NCBI GenBank assembly: GCA_016178785.1
Contig: JACOSO010000058.1
Location: 1-64,000 of the forward strand
Length of the DNA stretch: 64,000 bases
Source of the DNA: Bacteroidota bacterium
GTDB lineage: Bacteria; Bacteroidota; Bacteroidia; Cytophagales; Cyclobacteriaceae
Reading direction: 5' to 3'
A model generated the notes under the pieces. That model ran no database searches. It had not been told where the DNA came from and saw only the letters and a list, made by a program, of their open reading frames with translations. The translations under genes were made by a program, and so were the position numbers. Below are positions 27,439 to 34,117 of the stretch, piece after piece. Position 1 is the stretch's first letter. Every line of letters starts with the position of its first letter.

Positions 27439-28275
27439 CTAAGAGAGGATAACTTTCAGAGTCGCTGCATTGGCTCGCTCTATTAATTTGGTTGCCCCAA
27501 CTTTTGTGGCAAATGCGTTGAAGTCTGGCGTAGGTCCGTGCCATCGCAATTCGTCAACGTTATCAAATAGCTTTGCATCGGTGCGCAGCGTGGCAAGTTG
27601 TTTGAATAGTAGTGCTTGTTTACGTTGCCCCTGCAACAGCTCTTTTGGAAAATTTTCAATTGCTCCGTATTGATTCAATAACCTCGCAGCGCCTTCTTTG
27701 CCGATGCCGGGTATGCCGGGATAGCCATCGGCACTGTCGCCTACAAGAGCAAGAAAATCAGGAATGAGTTGTGGACTCACACCAAACTTTATTTTCACTC
27801 CTTTTTCGTCCCTGATCACTTTTGTTCTGCGATCGATCTGCACGATGCGATCCTGACGCACACACTGCGCAAGATCTTTGTCGGGAGTCCAAATGCAAAC
27901 CTTCAGGACACGAGCATCGGTGGCGGCCAGATGTGCTGCGGAGGCCAGGGCATCGCCTGCTTCCAACTCTACCATTGGCCACACCATTACACCCATCGCA
28001 GTTAATGCTCTTTCTAAAGGATGAAACTGTTTATAGAGTGCAGGCTCAATTCCTTCTCCCGTTTTGTAATCAGGCCAGAGTTCATTGCGGAACGACTCGA
28101 TCACGTGATCGGTAGCAACACCAATGTGAGTTGCGCCTTCTTCAATCATTTGAAGTATTCCATTGAGTACACCAATGACGGCACCGAAGGGTTTGTCTTT
28201 GCCCTTGTTAAAACTTCGCTGCCCATAAAAATGCCGATACAATTCGTAGGTACCGTCAATGAGATGGATGATCAT
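27439..28275 (-). CDS. FEN-family 5'-3' exonuclease (stand-alone PolA exonuclease-like)
   Basis: 278 residues. N-terminal PIN-like FEN core with IHLIDGTYELYRHF, WTPDKDLAQCV and the acidic cluster, then VGDSADGYPGIPGIGKEGAARLL, the helix-three-turn-helix DNA-binding motif of 5' flap nucleases. Length matches stand-alone 5'-3' exonucleases rather than full DNA polymerase I. It probably removes RNA primers or flaps during DNA replication and repair. Single gene, downstream of the DoxX gene on the same strand. Confidence 0.88.
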   Translation of the reverse strand: MIIHLIDGTYELYRHFYGQRSFNKGKDKPFGAVIGVLNGILQMIEEGATHIGVATDHVIESFRNELWPDYKTGEGIEPALYKQFHPLERALTAMGVMVWPMVELEAGDALASAAHLAATDARVLKVCIWTPDKDLAQCVRQDRIVQIDRRTKVIRDEKGVKIKFGVSPQLIPDFLALVGDSADGYPGIPGIGKEGAARLLNQYGAIENFPKELLQGQRKQALLFKQLATLRTDAKLFDNVDELRWHGPTPDFNAFATKVGATKLIERANAATLKVILS

Positions 28276-28358
28276 ACGATAAATGTAACACTTAGGCTGC
28301 TGGTCAAGTGAGAGAAATCACCAACGCAGCCTTAAGGTATACCTTGTGACACAAGGCC

Positions 28359-28772
28359 CTAAGGCAACTTCTTAGTTCCTAGAGTTAACCCGTTGGGAAA
28401 AATAAAAATTGAAAAGGAGAAAATTAGCAGGACGTTGAACTCAATACCTTCACTTCCTCCGCCCACCACATACCACCCGTGTTTCCAGTGAATCAACACA
28501 ATGCCCATTATGAAGATGATAATGTTGAGTATGGCCAGTGGCTTCAAATATTTATTGAGGAATAGTGCAGGGATACTTGCCACGTGAATCAACTTCACCA
28601 GAATCGCCATGGGAATACCCATGACCCCGAATCCAAACACCTCGTCAAGAGCTTTACCAAAATCTATGACGCTTCCTTCTACAAATGAGGGGATGCCATG
28701 CATGATCATAATCACCATAAGGCCAAAACGCAGCAGAAAAGTACGGTCGAGGTTCGCTTTTATCCATTCCAT
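28359..28772 (-). CDS. DoxX family membrane protein, second copy
   Basis: 137 residues with four hydrophobic segments and the same core as the gene at 4614-4979: MHGIPSFVEGSVIDFGK, LVKLIHV, and WKHGWYVVGGGSEGIEFN near the end. Clearly paralogous to that gene. Divergent from the AraC-type regulator starting at 28891, with 118 bp between them, which suggests that the regulator controls it; this is inference from position. Confidence 0.85.
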   Translation of the reverse strand: MEWIKANLDRTFLLRFGLMVIMIMHGIPSFVEGSVIDFGKALDEVFGFGVMGIPMAILVKLIHVASIPALFLNKYLKPLAILNIIIFIMGIVLIHWKHGWYVVGGGSEGIEFNVLLIFSFSIFIFPNGLTLGTKKLP

Positions 28773-28890
28773 AATATACAGTAGTTAAATTGTTTCTGAT
28801 TTGTTGCAATTATACTCGATCAGAGCTTTATAGTGATGTGCCAAAATTCTCAAAAACAAAAACTTGTATCTTTTCGTTTTTTAACGTCAT

Positions 28891-29841
28891 ATGTATTTCA
28901 CGTCTTTGCCTGATCATAACCAACCCGGATTTGACGAGCAATTGCATTTCAGTCGCTTCAGAAAAAGTAATGTGATATTCAATACTACCGCACAAGCAGG
29001 CGGTTGCGATGACCACGTGGGTTGCTTATCGATAAAGACTACCTTACGTGGAGAGGAATGGTATGGCATTGGAAAACGAAATTTAGTGGTGAGGCCCGGG
29101 CAATTTCTTATCCTGAATGATAATCAGGCCTATTCCTGCCGTGTTGACCGGGCGCGAGTGTTTTCTATCTTCTTTAAAAGAGAATTTGCTACGAGTGTAT
29201 TCTACGATTGCAAAGCCAGCGAAGAGGCATCGCTCGACAATCCGTTTATCGCGGGCACAGGGACTCCCGAATTCTTTCAAACCCTGCACGGCATAGATGG
29301 TGCCCTTCAATCAAGGCTATTTGCACTGGCATCAGCTTTGGAAAAGAACGGTTATGATTCCGATGAAATCAGTGAACACTTGCTTTATCTGTTACGCCAG
29401 CTCATTCATGTTCACAACATGGAAGCTCACCAGGCCATGCGAGTGAGTGCCGTTAAGAAAAGCACCAAAACGGAAGTTTATAAAAGATTGTGTTCTGCGA
29501 AAGATGTTCTTCATTCTTCTTTCATGAATAAGCTTGATCTTGATACGATCAGTTCTGTCGCCTGTCTGTCGATGCCTCAGTTGATCCGTCAATTCAAGTT
29601 GGTATTTCATTGCACCCCTCATCAATACCTGATGAGGCTGAGACTTCAGCACGCAGCTGACCGACTGACCAGAGATAAAGACCTGGTGAGCGAGATTACT
29701 TTGCAAAGTGGATTTGAAAACACCAGCGCATTCTGCCGGGCATTTAAGGCAGCTTACGGTGTTTCACCGGAGGCGTTCAGAAAACAAAATGGAACCCTTG
29801 TTTCTGATGGAGTGATCACTTCTTTTTCAGAAACTGCTTGA
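28891..29841 (+). CDS. AraC family transcriptional regulator
   Basis: 316 residues. N-terminal part is cupin-like (VVRPGQFLILNDNQAYSC). The C-terminal ~100 residues are the double helix-turn-helix of AraC/XylS proteins: LDTISSVACLSMPQLIRQFK, then TPHQYLMRLRLQHAADRL and GFENTSAFCRAFKAAYGVSPEAFRK. The inducer is unknown. It is divergent from the DoxX gene at 28359-28772. Its last 22 codons plus about 60 bp downstream are duplicated at 30007-30128. Confidence 0.88.
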   Translation: MYFTSLPDHNQPGFDEQLHFSRFRKSNVIFNTTAQAGGCDDHVGCLSIKTTLRGEEWYGIGKRNLVVRPGQFLILNDNQAYSCRVDRARVFSIFFKREFATSVFYDCKASEEASLDNPFIAGTGTPEFFQTLHGIDGALQSRLFALASALEKNGYDSDEISEHLLYLLRQLIHVHNMEAHQAMRVSAVKKSTKTEVYKRLCSAKDVLHSSFMNKLDLDTISSVACLSMPQLIRQFKLVFHCTPHQYLMRLRLQHAADRLTRDKDLVSEITLQSGFENTSAFCRAFKAAYGVSPEAFRKQNGTLVSDGVITSFSETA

Positions 29842-29940
29842 AATAATTAGTAAGCACAATGTCAGTGGGGAAGGTGGGGCTAGTTCGAAGACTCGATAAT
29901 AATCTTCGGGGTGACAATTGTTGTCTCCACGGTTCTGGTT

Positions 29941-29994
29941 CAAGCGTCACGCTTGGACCTCGCACAAGCAGAGAAGAGCACAAGCGGACGCTTG
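29941..29994. repeat. Pair of CAAGCG/CGCTTG palindromes
   Basis: CAAGCGTCACGCTTG (29941-29955) and CAAGCGGACGCTTG (29981-29994) are two perfect 6-bp stems with tiny loops, 25 bp apart. The first, with its flank TTCTGGTT, recurs in decayed form near 17440. They sit between the two copies of the araC 3' end. Confidence 0.6.
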
Positions 29995-30006
29995 CGCTAG
30001 AGAGGG

Positions 30007-30128
30007 GGCGTTCAGAAAACAAAATGGAACGCTTGTTTCTGATGGATTGATCACTTCTTTTTCACAAACTGCTTGAAATAATTAGTAAGGGGTAATGTCG
30101 GTGGGGAAGCTCGAAGACTCGATAATGA
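30007..30128 (+). repeat. Direct duplicate of the araC 3' end (original copy 29772-29903)
   Basis: Starts with GGCGTTCAGAAAACAAAATG as does 29772, and encodes the last 22 residues of the regulator with only two or three changes (AFRKQNGTLVSDG...), its stop codon and about 60 bp downstream to TCGAAGACTCGATAAT. The spacing between copies is about 100 bp. It is a remnant without a gene of its own. Confidence 0.8.
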
Positions 30129-30138
30129 TCTGCTACTT

Positions 30139-30220
30139 GTCAAGCATCGTCTCTTGTCTCAAGGACGATGCGGCATCGTGAACCATCGTATCGTCCCCGA
30201 AACGGGAGACGATACTTGAC
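30139..30220. repeat. REP/MITE-like element, copy C, with terminal inverted repeats
   Basis: 82 bp bounded by GTCAAGCATCGTCTC and GAGACGATACTTGAC, complementary in 14 of 15 positions. Inside are two hairpins, GCATCGTC/GACGATGC and TATCGTCCC/GGGAGACGATA. It is the best preserved of three copies (others at 2543 and 16711). The stretch 30221-30513 that follows has no convincing gene. Confidence 0.8.
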
Positions 30221-30451
30221 CAAGGAAATATTCTGACAGATGTGTTCACGTTTGCCTACTTCTACCCACGTAATGAAATCATGTTTATAAAGGACCGATA
30301 CGGCTGTCATGCCAAAAGCGTGGTCGGAGTGGAATGCCATGAATTGGCTTCGCTCCCTGATCATCTTTGCCGGGGTATGTGCTTCTTTTGTTTCGTTGGA
30401 TATGATCTATTCGAAGTAGTATCAGTGCCTACCTTCGTTGGTGTTTATTCT

Positions 30452-30479
30452 CGCCAGAGTCTCGCCTCGGACTCTGGCG
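30452..30479. repeat. Perfect 10-bp hairpin
   Basis: CGCCAGAGTC and GACTCTGGCG around an 8-nt loop. A partial match (GAGCCTCGCC...GAACTCTGGCGC) is present at about 10962-10984. No T-run follows on either strand, so it looks like a small dispersed palindrome rather than a terminator. Confidence 0.6.
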
Positions 30480-30513
30480 CAAAGCACAATACAATGATCA
30501 TCGCGCTGACTGG

Positions 30514-30702
30514 TTAGGATTGTAAAGTCCTGATTAAAACTTTCAGCCCTACAAAAAATAGTCCCAGTCCCAGCAATAAACAAATGGTACTTATCGGATG
30601 CCCCAAAGTTGTGGTCAATGCAAATGCGTCTAATAACCAACCTGAAATTATTGCTCCAATTGAACTTAATATTTTTTGATTTCGGGTCAAGGTTACTTTC
30701 AT
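30514..30702 (-). CDS. Possible small two-helix membrane protein
   Basis: 62 residues: a short basic start, then ILSSIGAIISGWLLDAFAL and ISTICLLLGLGLFFVGLKVLI, two hydrophobic helices, and a basic tail. The composition is protein-like and it lies 14 bp downstream of the gene at 30717-31346 on the same strand, so it may be co-transcribed. No family recognised; could be a spurious frame. Confidence 0.45.
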   Translation of the reverse strand: MKVTLTRNQKILSSIGAIISGWLLDAFALTTTLGHPISTICLLLGLGLFFVGLKVLIRTLQS

Positions 30703-30716
30703 CCTTAGGCATTTTA

Positions 30717-31346
30717 TTACACTCTATTAAACTCAAAAGCTTCTCCGATAATGTAAGAGTCACCGATGATCAAAACTTGAACGATCTCGGTTTCATCAAC
30801 TTGATGTCCGTTCAACCATCTTTTAGGACTGTGCCCACCTACAATTGTTGGATTCATGTCATGGGCTTCAAGTTCCTTCTTGTATTGTTCCATTAACTTA
30901 ATTGGCCCGCTTGCAAAAAGTCCTGAAGTCGATTTACAAAGGTCTAAGACCGAAAGGTGAGTGTTTATATACTTGCGCAATGGAATCCAATTCCGAGTTT
31001 CTCTATTATGAATTGTGTAGATGTTAGCAAATAGCTCATAAGATCTCGAAGTGGGTTTTGAGAAGTACAGATTTGTCTGTCGTTGATTGTAAGCCCAAAG
31101 CAATGGATGTTCCTCAAGCAACTCTAATTTCTCCGACATCTCCGCTTTGATCATTTCCTCTCTAACTCCTTTGATTTGTGCTTCCCAAAGTTGGTTCTGC
31201 TCTTCGACACCAGTTTTAATCGCAAACTCAAGTTTTAAATCGTCAGAAAACCAATCTGCACCTGTTATGTGAATGCCTCCATCTTCTTCAAACTCGATTG
31301 ATGAGAAGATATCTTCAAGTTCTTTGTTCAACTGTTCTAATTTCAT
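30717..31346 (-). CDS. Hypothetical cytoplasmic protein
   Basis: 209 residues with no signal peptide and no membrane segment. It is acidic and rich in Glu, Leu and Trp, with a helical centre (WEAQIKGVREEMIKAEMSEKLE) and a C-terminal beta-like part (EIVQVLIIGDSYIIGEAFEF). No known family recognised. It sits in the accessory stretch between the REP-like elements and the cyclase cassette and is divergent from it. Confidence 0.65.
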   Translation of the reverse strand: MKLEQLNKELEDIFSSIEFEEDGGIHITGADWFSDDLKLEFAIKTGVEEQNQLWEAQIKGVREEMIKAEMSEKLELLEEHPLLWAYNQRQTNLYFSKPTSRSYELFANIYTIHNRETRNWIPLRKYINTHLSVLDLCKSTSGLFASGPIKLMEQYKKELEAHDMNPTIVGGHSPKRWLNGHQVDETEIVQVLIIGDSYIIGEAFEFNRV

Positions 31347-31492
31347 TTAGTGTTATGCGGAGCTCGAAAGATAAGTTGAATGAGCACGCGTTACAAGCGC
31401 GCTAGCCGTGGAAGAGCACTGACGATGTTAAGGAGGAATTATTAGGTTGTATGCCTTTAAAGTTCAGTTAATTCCTGTTAATTTTCTTGGCG

Positions 31493-31516
31493 CCCATTCT
31501 TTCTAACTAGAATGGG
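31493..31516. promoter_or_regulatory. Inverted repeat upstream of the cyclase cassette
   Basis: CCCATTCT (31493-31500) and AGAATGGG (31509-31516) form a perfect 8-bp palindrome around 8 nt, 36 bp before the ATG at 31552. No T-run follows. Its place fits an operator or a 5' leader hairpin. Confidence 0.4.
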
Positions 31517-31551
31517 TGACTTTTATTGTTGACGAACAAACCCTTACTAAT

Positions 31552-32058
31552 ATGGCCGAATACAAAATTCACTTAGCAGCTGGTAGCACAACCATTGAAA
31601 TTGCATCAAGCGATAAAAAATGGGTGGCTGCCCAAGAAAAAAAATACGCGACACTAATTGAGCATATTATAGAAGGAAAAGCAGCCTTGATCCGAAAGCC
31701 ACCGGAAGAAGGAGGCTCTGGCAATGATGTATCGGGCATTAGCTCAAAACTTTCGATCAATGAATTTTATAGAAAATATATAAAAGGGAAAGTCATATCA
31801 AGAAATGATATTGCTACATTCTTTATTTTCTTTTTGACGAAGACTGGAGAGAAAAAGGAATTTGCCCCGAGTGAAATCAAAGAGCTATTTAAGTCCGTTG
31901 GCTATCCCGACTGGAACTCAATAAACATAAGTGATGTACTAAATCAGGCTCGAAAAAAGGCACTCCTAAACAGCGTGAATAACCAGTGGTCACTATCAAT
32001 AACTGGAGAAGATTTCGTCTTGAACGCTATTGAACCAGATGGCGAGGGAGAAAAGTAA
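31552..32058 (+). CDS. Cyclase-associated protein with N-terminal beta segment and winged-helix-like C-terminus
   Basis: 168 residues from the ATG at 31552; a GTG at 31516 would add twelve residues and lies in the hairpin. Residues 1-45 read as a beta hairpin and helix (YKIHLAAGSTTIEI...WVAAQEKKYATLIEHII), the type found at the start of some effector-associated proteins. After a Gly/Ser/Glu linker, residues about 65-165 have a winged-helix-like pattern (LSINEFYRKYIKG, FAPSEIKELFKSVGYPDW, ISDVLNQARKKALLNSVNNQW). The stop overlaps the cyclase gene by 20 bp, which argues for coupled translation and joint function. It may sense, regulate or respond to a cyclic nucleotide; this is inference. Confidence 0.6.
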   Translation: MAEYKIHLAAGSTTIEIASSDKKWVAAQEKKYATLIEHIIEGKAALIRKPPEEGGSGNDVSGISSKLSINEFYRKYIKGKVISRNDIATFFIFFLTKTGEKKEFAPSEIKELFKSVGYPDWNSINISDVLNQARKKALLNSVNNQWSLSITGEDFVLNAIEPDGEGEK

Positions 32059-32662
32059 TCGTGCTGCGATTCTTTCGGACTTAATTGAATCACTTAGCGA
32101 GTCACGGGATATCTATATTCTTTTTCTGGACCTTTGCGATTCAACTGCTTTTAAGGAGCACTGCCTTAAGCTGAACATCCCCGAAAGTATATGGATTACG
32201 AGACAAAAAGTCTTTTTGTCTCGCACGGCAAAAATTATTCAGCATTATCGCGGAACAATCGTCAAAACAATTGGAGATGAAATTATGGCAACATTTTCTG
32301 TTGATGTGTCTCCATCAAGTATACTAAACTGTTGCTTAGAAACTTTTAAAGCATTCAATTCTCTCAAGTCTTACAATAAGGGTGAATTCAAAATTTCATG
32401 TAAAGCGGCTGTTGACTTCGGATCTTGTTATGATGGAGAAATTTTAAAAAACTCAGTCTTTGACCCGATAGGAACTCCCGTTGACAGGTGTGCAAGGATT
32501 GCAAAACATTCTGGAGCTAACAAAGTTGTAATGTCGCAAGCTTTTTTTGAAACATACACTGGATCGCACGGTGCATTTGACTCAAAATTAATAGTCGAAC
32601 AGAAGGATACGTTTAAGGGACTTGGGGAAATTACATTCTACACATATTCTGGCGATATCTGA
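32039..32662 (+). CDS. Stand-alone class III nucleotide cyclase (CHD domain)
   Basis: 207 residues from the ATG at 32039; a TTG three codons earlier is less likely. The whole protein is one cyclase homology domain: metal-binding Asp31 in ILFLDLCDST and Asp80 in TIGDEIMATF, Lys122 in the FKISCKAAVDFG strand, and PIGTPVDRCARIAKHS, where Arg153 keeps the transition-state position but the usual Asn is Asp149. No receiver, HAMP or membrane part is attached. Stand-alone CHD cyclases next to a small partner gene occur in Pycsar antiphage systems, which make cyclic pyrimidine nucleotides. The partner here is neither a TIR nor a membrane effector, so Pycsar membership is only a possibility. The product (cAMP, cGMP, cCMP, cUMP) is not predictable by eye. 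Confidence 0.75.
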   Translation: MAREKSNRAAILSDLIESLSESRDIYILFLDLCDSTAFKEHCLKLNIPESIWITRQKVFLSRTAKIIQHYRGTIVKTIGDEIMATFSVDVSPSSILNCCLETFKAFNSLKSYNKGEFKISCKAAVDFGSCYDGEILKNSVFDPIGTPVDRCARIAKHSGANKVVMSQAFFETYTGSHGAFDSKLIVEQKDTFKGLGEITFYTYSGDI

Positions 32663-32665
32663 GAA

Positions 32666-32742
32666 ACTTGCGTGAGCGATAGGAAAGCCCGAAGTGTGCT
32701 GGCATGTGGGTGGCCGGACTCGCAACGGAAATGCACACGCCA
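32666..32742. repeat. Dispersed GCGTGAGCGAT element, copy 1
   Basis: Begins ACTTGCGTGAGCGAT and ends GCACACGCC. A related element at 33862-33962 has the same opening and a similar GGCACGCCC end, with the middle replaced. GC-rich compared with the flanks; it lies at the 3' end of the cyclase gene. Confidence 0.45.
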
Positions 32743-32776
32743 TTCTTATTGCCTAATTTTCTTTTAAATTTGCTTT

Positions 32777-32974
32777 ATGGAATCTAAATGGATTGAGCGA
32801 ATCACTGTTGACCCTGAAAAGTGTGGGGGAAGACCTTGCATTCGGGGAATGAGGATTAGGGTGATTGATATCCTTGACCTTCTGTCGGCTGGCTTAACAC
32901 GTGCCGAAATCCAAAGCGATTTACCTGATCTTGAAGAAGCCGATATTGAAGCTGCATTAAAGTTTGTTAGTTAA
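32777..32974 (+). CDS. DUF433 antitoxin-like protein
   Basis: 65 residues with the full DUF433 pattern: RITVDPEKCGGRPCIRGMRI, a helix-turn-helix-like VIDILDLLSAGLTRAEI and DLPDLEEADIEAALKF. DUF433 proteins are usually the antitoxin of DUF5615 (PIN-like) toxins. Here the next gene is not DUF5615, unlike at the two other DUF433 loci (33591 and 38676). A TAAATTTG box lies at about 32764-32771. Confidence 0.85.
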   Translation: MESKWIERITVDPEKCGGRPCIRGMRIRVIDILDLLSAGLTRAEIQSDLPDLEEADIEAALKFVS

Positions 32975-32987
32975 ATGACTTTGAAAT

Positions 32988-33230
32988 ATGAACTACAAAT
33001 TATCATTTCAGGAGCTGGCCGAGATTCAAAAGCAAATCTTATTGAAGCAGCAGCCCACTACCTTAGACAAAGCGAGGAAGCAGGTGGAGACACTCAAGCT
33101 AACGAGTTCTCAAAAGATCAAGATGTCGCGTAAGGAATATGTGGAGCAGATAGATGAAGCAATAAGTCACGTCAATGAAGGGAAGTATTTAAGTGCGGAT
33201 GATCTTGAAAGGGAATCGGAGAACTGGTGA
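32988..33230 (+). CDS. Putative antitoxin-like small protein
   Basis: 80 residues, highly charged, with a C-terminal pattern (YVEQIDEAISHVNEGKYLSADDLERESENW) seen in RelB/ParD-like antitoxins that precede RelE/YoeB toxins. No toxin follows; the next gene converges 10 bp downstream. The ATG at 32975, right after the DUF433 stop, opens a different frame of 52 codons (32975-33133, starting MTLKYELQIIISGAG) that also looks protein-like, so the true coding frame of the first half is uncertain. Confidence 0.5.
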   Translation: MNYKLSFQELAEIQKQILLKQQPTTLDKARKQVETLKLTSSQKIKMSRKEYVEQIDEAISHVNEGKYLSADDLERESENW

Positions 33231-33240
33231 GCAATCATTT

Positions 33241-33594
33241 CTATTGATGCTCTACAATGCCTTCATTGTCGAGTTCTATAAAACTGCTTCTGCCAAGCGC
33301 ATTTTTGATGATGAGAATATTATTTCGGAAGAGATCAAATAGTTGACGGTTCTTTAAGTTGCCCGTGGTGATCAAGAAAAGCTTGGCAGGTCTGCCCACA
33401 GTCATGTGCGAGTGGTAGAAATCAAAATCTTTTGTGACGAGTGTGAGTTTTTGCTCATCAGCAAAAGTTGAAATTTCTGTGTCGGGTGTTTCATCACCTT
33501 TGGGCAGTGTGTCAACGTGAAGAGACTCTACTCCAAGTTGATTCAATATTTCGCAAAGCTTTTTTGGAAGTTGAGAATCAACGAGCAACTTCAT
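33241..33594 (-). CDS. DUF5615 PIN-like toxin
   Basis: 117 residues from the ATG at 33592-33594, which overlaps the stop of the DUF433 gene by 4 bp (ATGA); the longer frame to 33651 would run through the antitoxin gene. MKLLVDSQLPKKL carries the first acidic residue and LTLVTKDFDF the second, the PIN-like nuclease pattern of DUF5615 (Mut7-C-like). Likely an RNase-type toxin neutralised by the preceding protein. Confidence 0.85.
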   Translation of the reverse strand: MKLLVDSQLPKKLCEILNQLGVESLHVDTLPKGDETPDTEISTFADEQKLTLVTKDFDFYHSHMTVGRPAKLFLITTGNLKNRQLFDLFRNNILIIKNALGRSSFIELDNEGIVEHQ

Positions 33595-33827
33595 ACCGAT
33601 ACTCTGGTGTAGCTTGAGTATTTGGTGACTTTGGTAGCGTAAGCGAGGCAAGCCAAAATATCTTCTTCTTGCAGACTGGGATAGTCCTCCAATATCTCAG
33701 CATGTGAAGAGCCTGCTGCCAGAAGGTCAAGTATCAAATCTACTGTGTATCGTTTATTGCGAATGGTAGGTTTGCCGTGACAAATTTCAGGGTTCACTGT
33801 AATCCGGCTTAGCAACTGGTTATCCAT
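33591..33827 (-). CDS. DUF433 antitoxin
   Basis: 78 residues: RITVNPEICHGKPTIRNKRY, then the helix-turn-helix-like VDLILDLLAAGSSHAEIL and DYPSLQEEDILACLAYA. Operon with the DUF5615 gene (4-bp overlap), forming a complete type II-like pair. Compare the near-identical arrangement at 38676-39265; this copy has a slightly longer tail. Confidence 0.88.
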   Translation of the reverse strand: MDNQLLSRITVNPEICHGKPTIRNKRYTVDLILDLLAAGSSHAEILEDYPSLQEEDILACLAYATKVTKYSSYTRVSV

Positions 33828-33861
33828 GTGTTAAAATTACTAAAAGTTCTTCAATGTGCTC

Positions 33862-33962
33862 ACTTTGCGTGAGCGATGGAGCGGCATGTTTGAGCCCGAA
33901 ATGGAATGTGCGGCTGGTGGCGAGTAGCGACAGCGCGACCTGAGGCACGAAGGGCACGCCCA
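33862..33962. repeat. Dispersed GCGTGAGCGAT element, copy 2
   Basis: Opens ACTTTGCGTGAGCGATGG and ends GGCACGCCCA; the middle contains GCGGCATGTTTGAGCCC. Shares both ends with 32666-32742. It is immediately followed by heptamer arrays. Confidence 0.45.
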
Positions 33963-33968
33963 TGAAAT

Positions 33969-34003
33969 AGTTGAAAGTTATTAGTTAAAAGTTGAAAGTG
34001 ATC
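33969..34003. repeat. Heptamer array (AGTTGAA-like), 5 units
   Basis: Five units with exact 7-bp period and consensus AGTTRAA. It faces the array at 34021-34083, whose units read as the reverse complement (TTTCAAC), so the two could form a long imperfect hairpin. Confidence 0.75.
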
Positions 34004-34020
34004 TGAGTCGTTGGCTTATA

Positions 34021-34083
34021 CTTTAGGCTTTCTGCTTTCCGCTTTGAACTTATTACTTTCAACTCCCAACTTTCAACATAATC
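34021..34083. repeat. Heptamer array (CTTTCAA-like), 9 units
   Basis: Nine consecutive 7-bp units with consensus CTTTCAA (variants CTTTAGG, CTTTCTG, CTTTGAA, CTCCCAA) and no phase slip. It ends 34 bp before the deoxyhypusine-synthase-like gene, so it lies in the 5' leader or promoter zone. Confidence 0.85.
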
Positions 34084-34117
34084 CTGTATTTTCGCGTCAA
34101 AATTTGCAACCACGATT

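Noticed and set aside
28329-28366. Hairpin (CCTTGTG/CACAAGG with outer GCCTTA/TAAGGC) near the end of the second doxX
   Set aside because: Could be a terminator, but it overlaps the coding end and no clear T-run follows; not strong enough to list.
33969-34083. Repeats that might be a CRISPR array
   Set aside because: Units are 7 bp without spacers, and no cas genes are present anywhere in the window.
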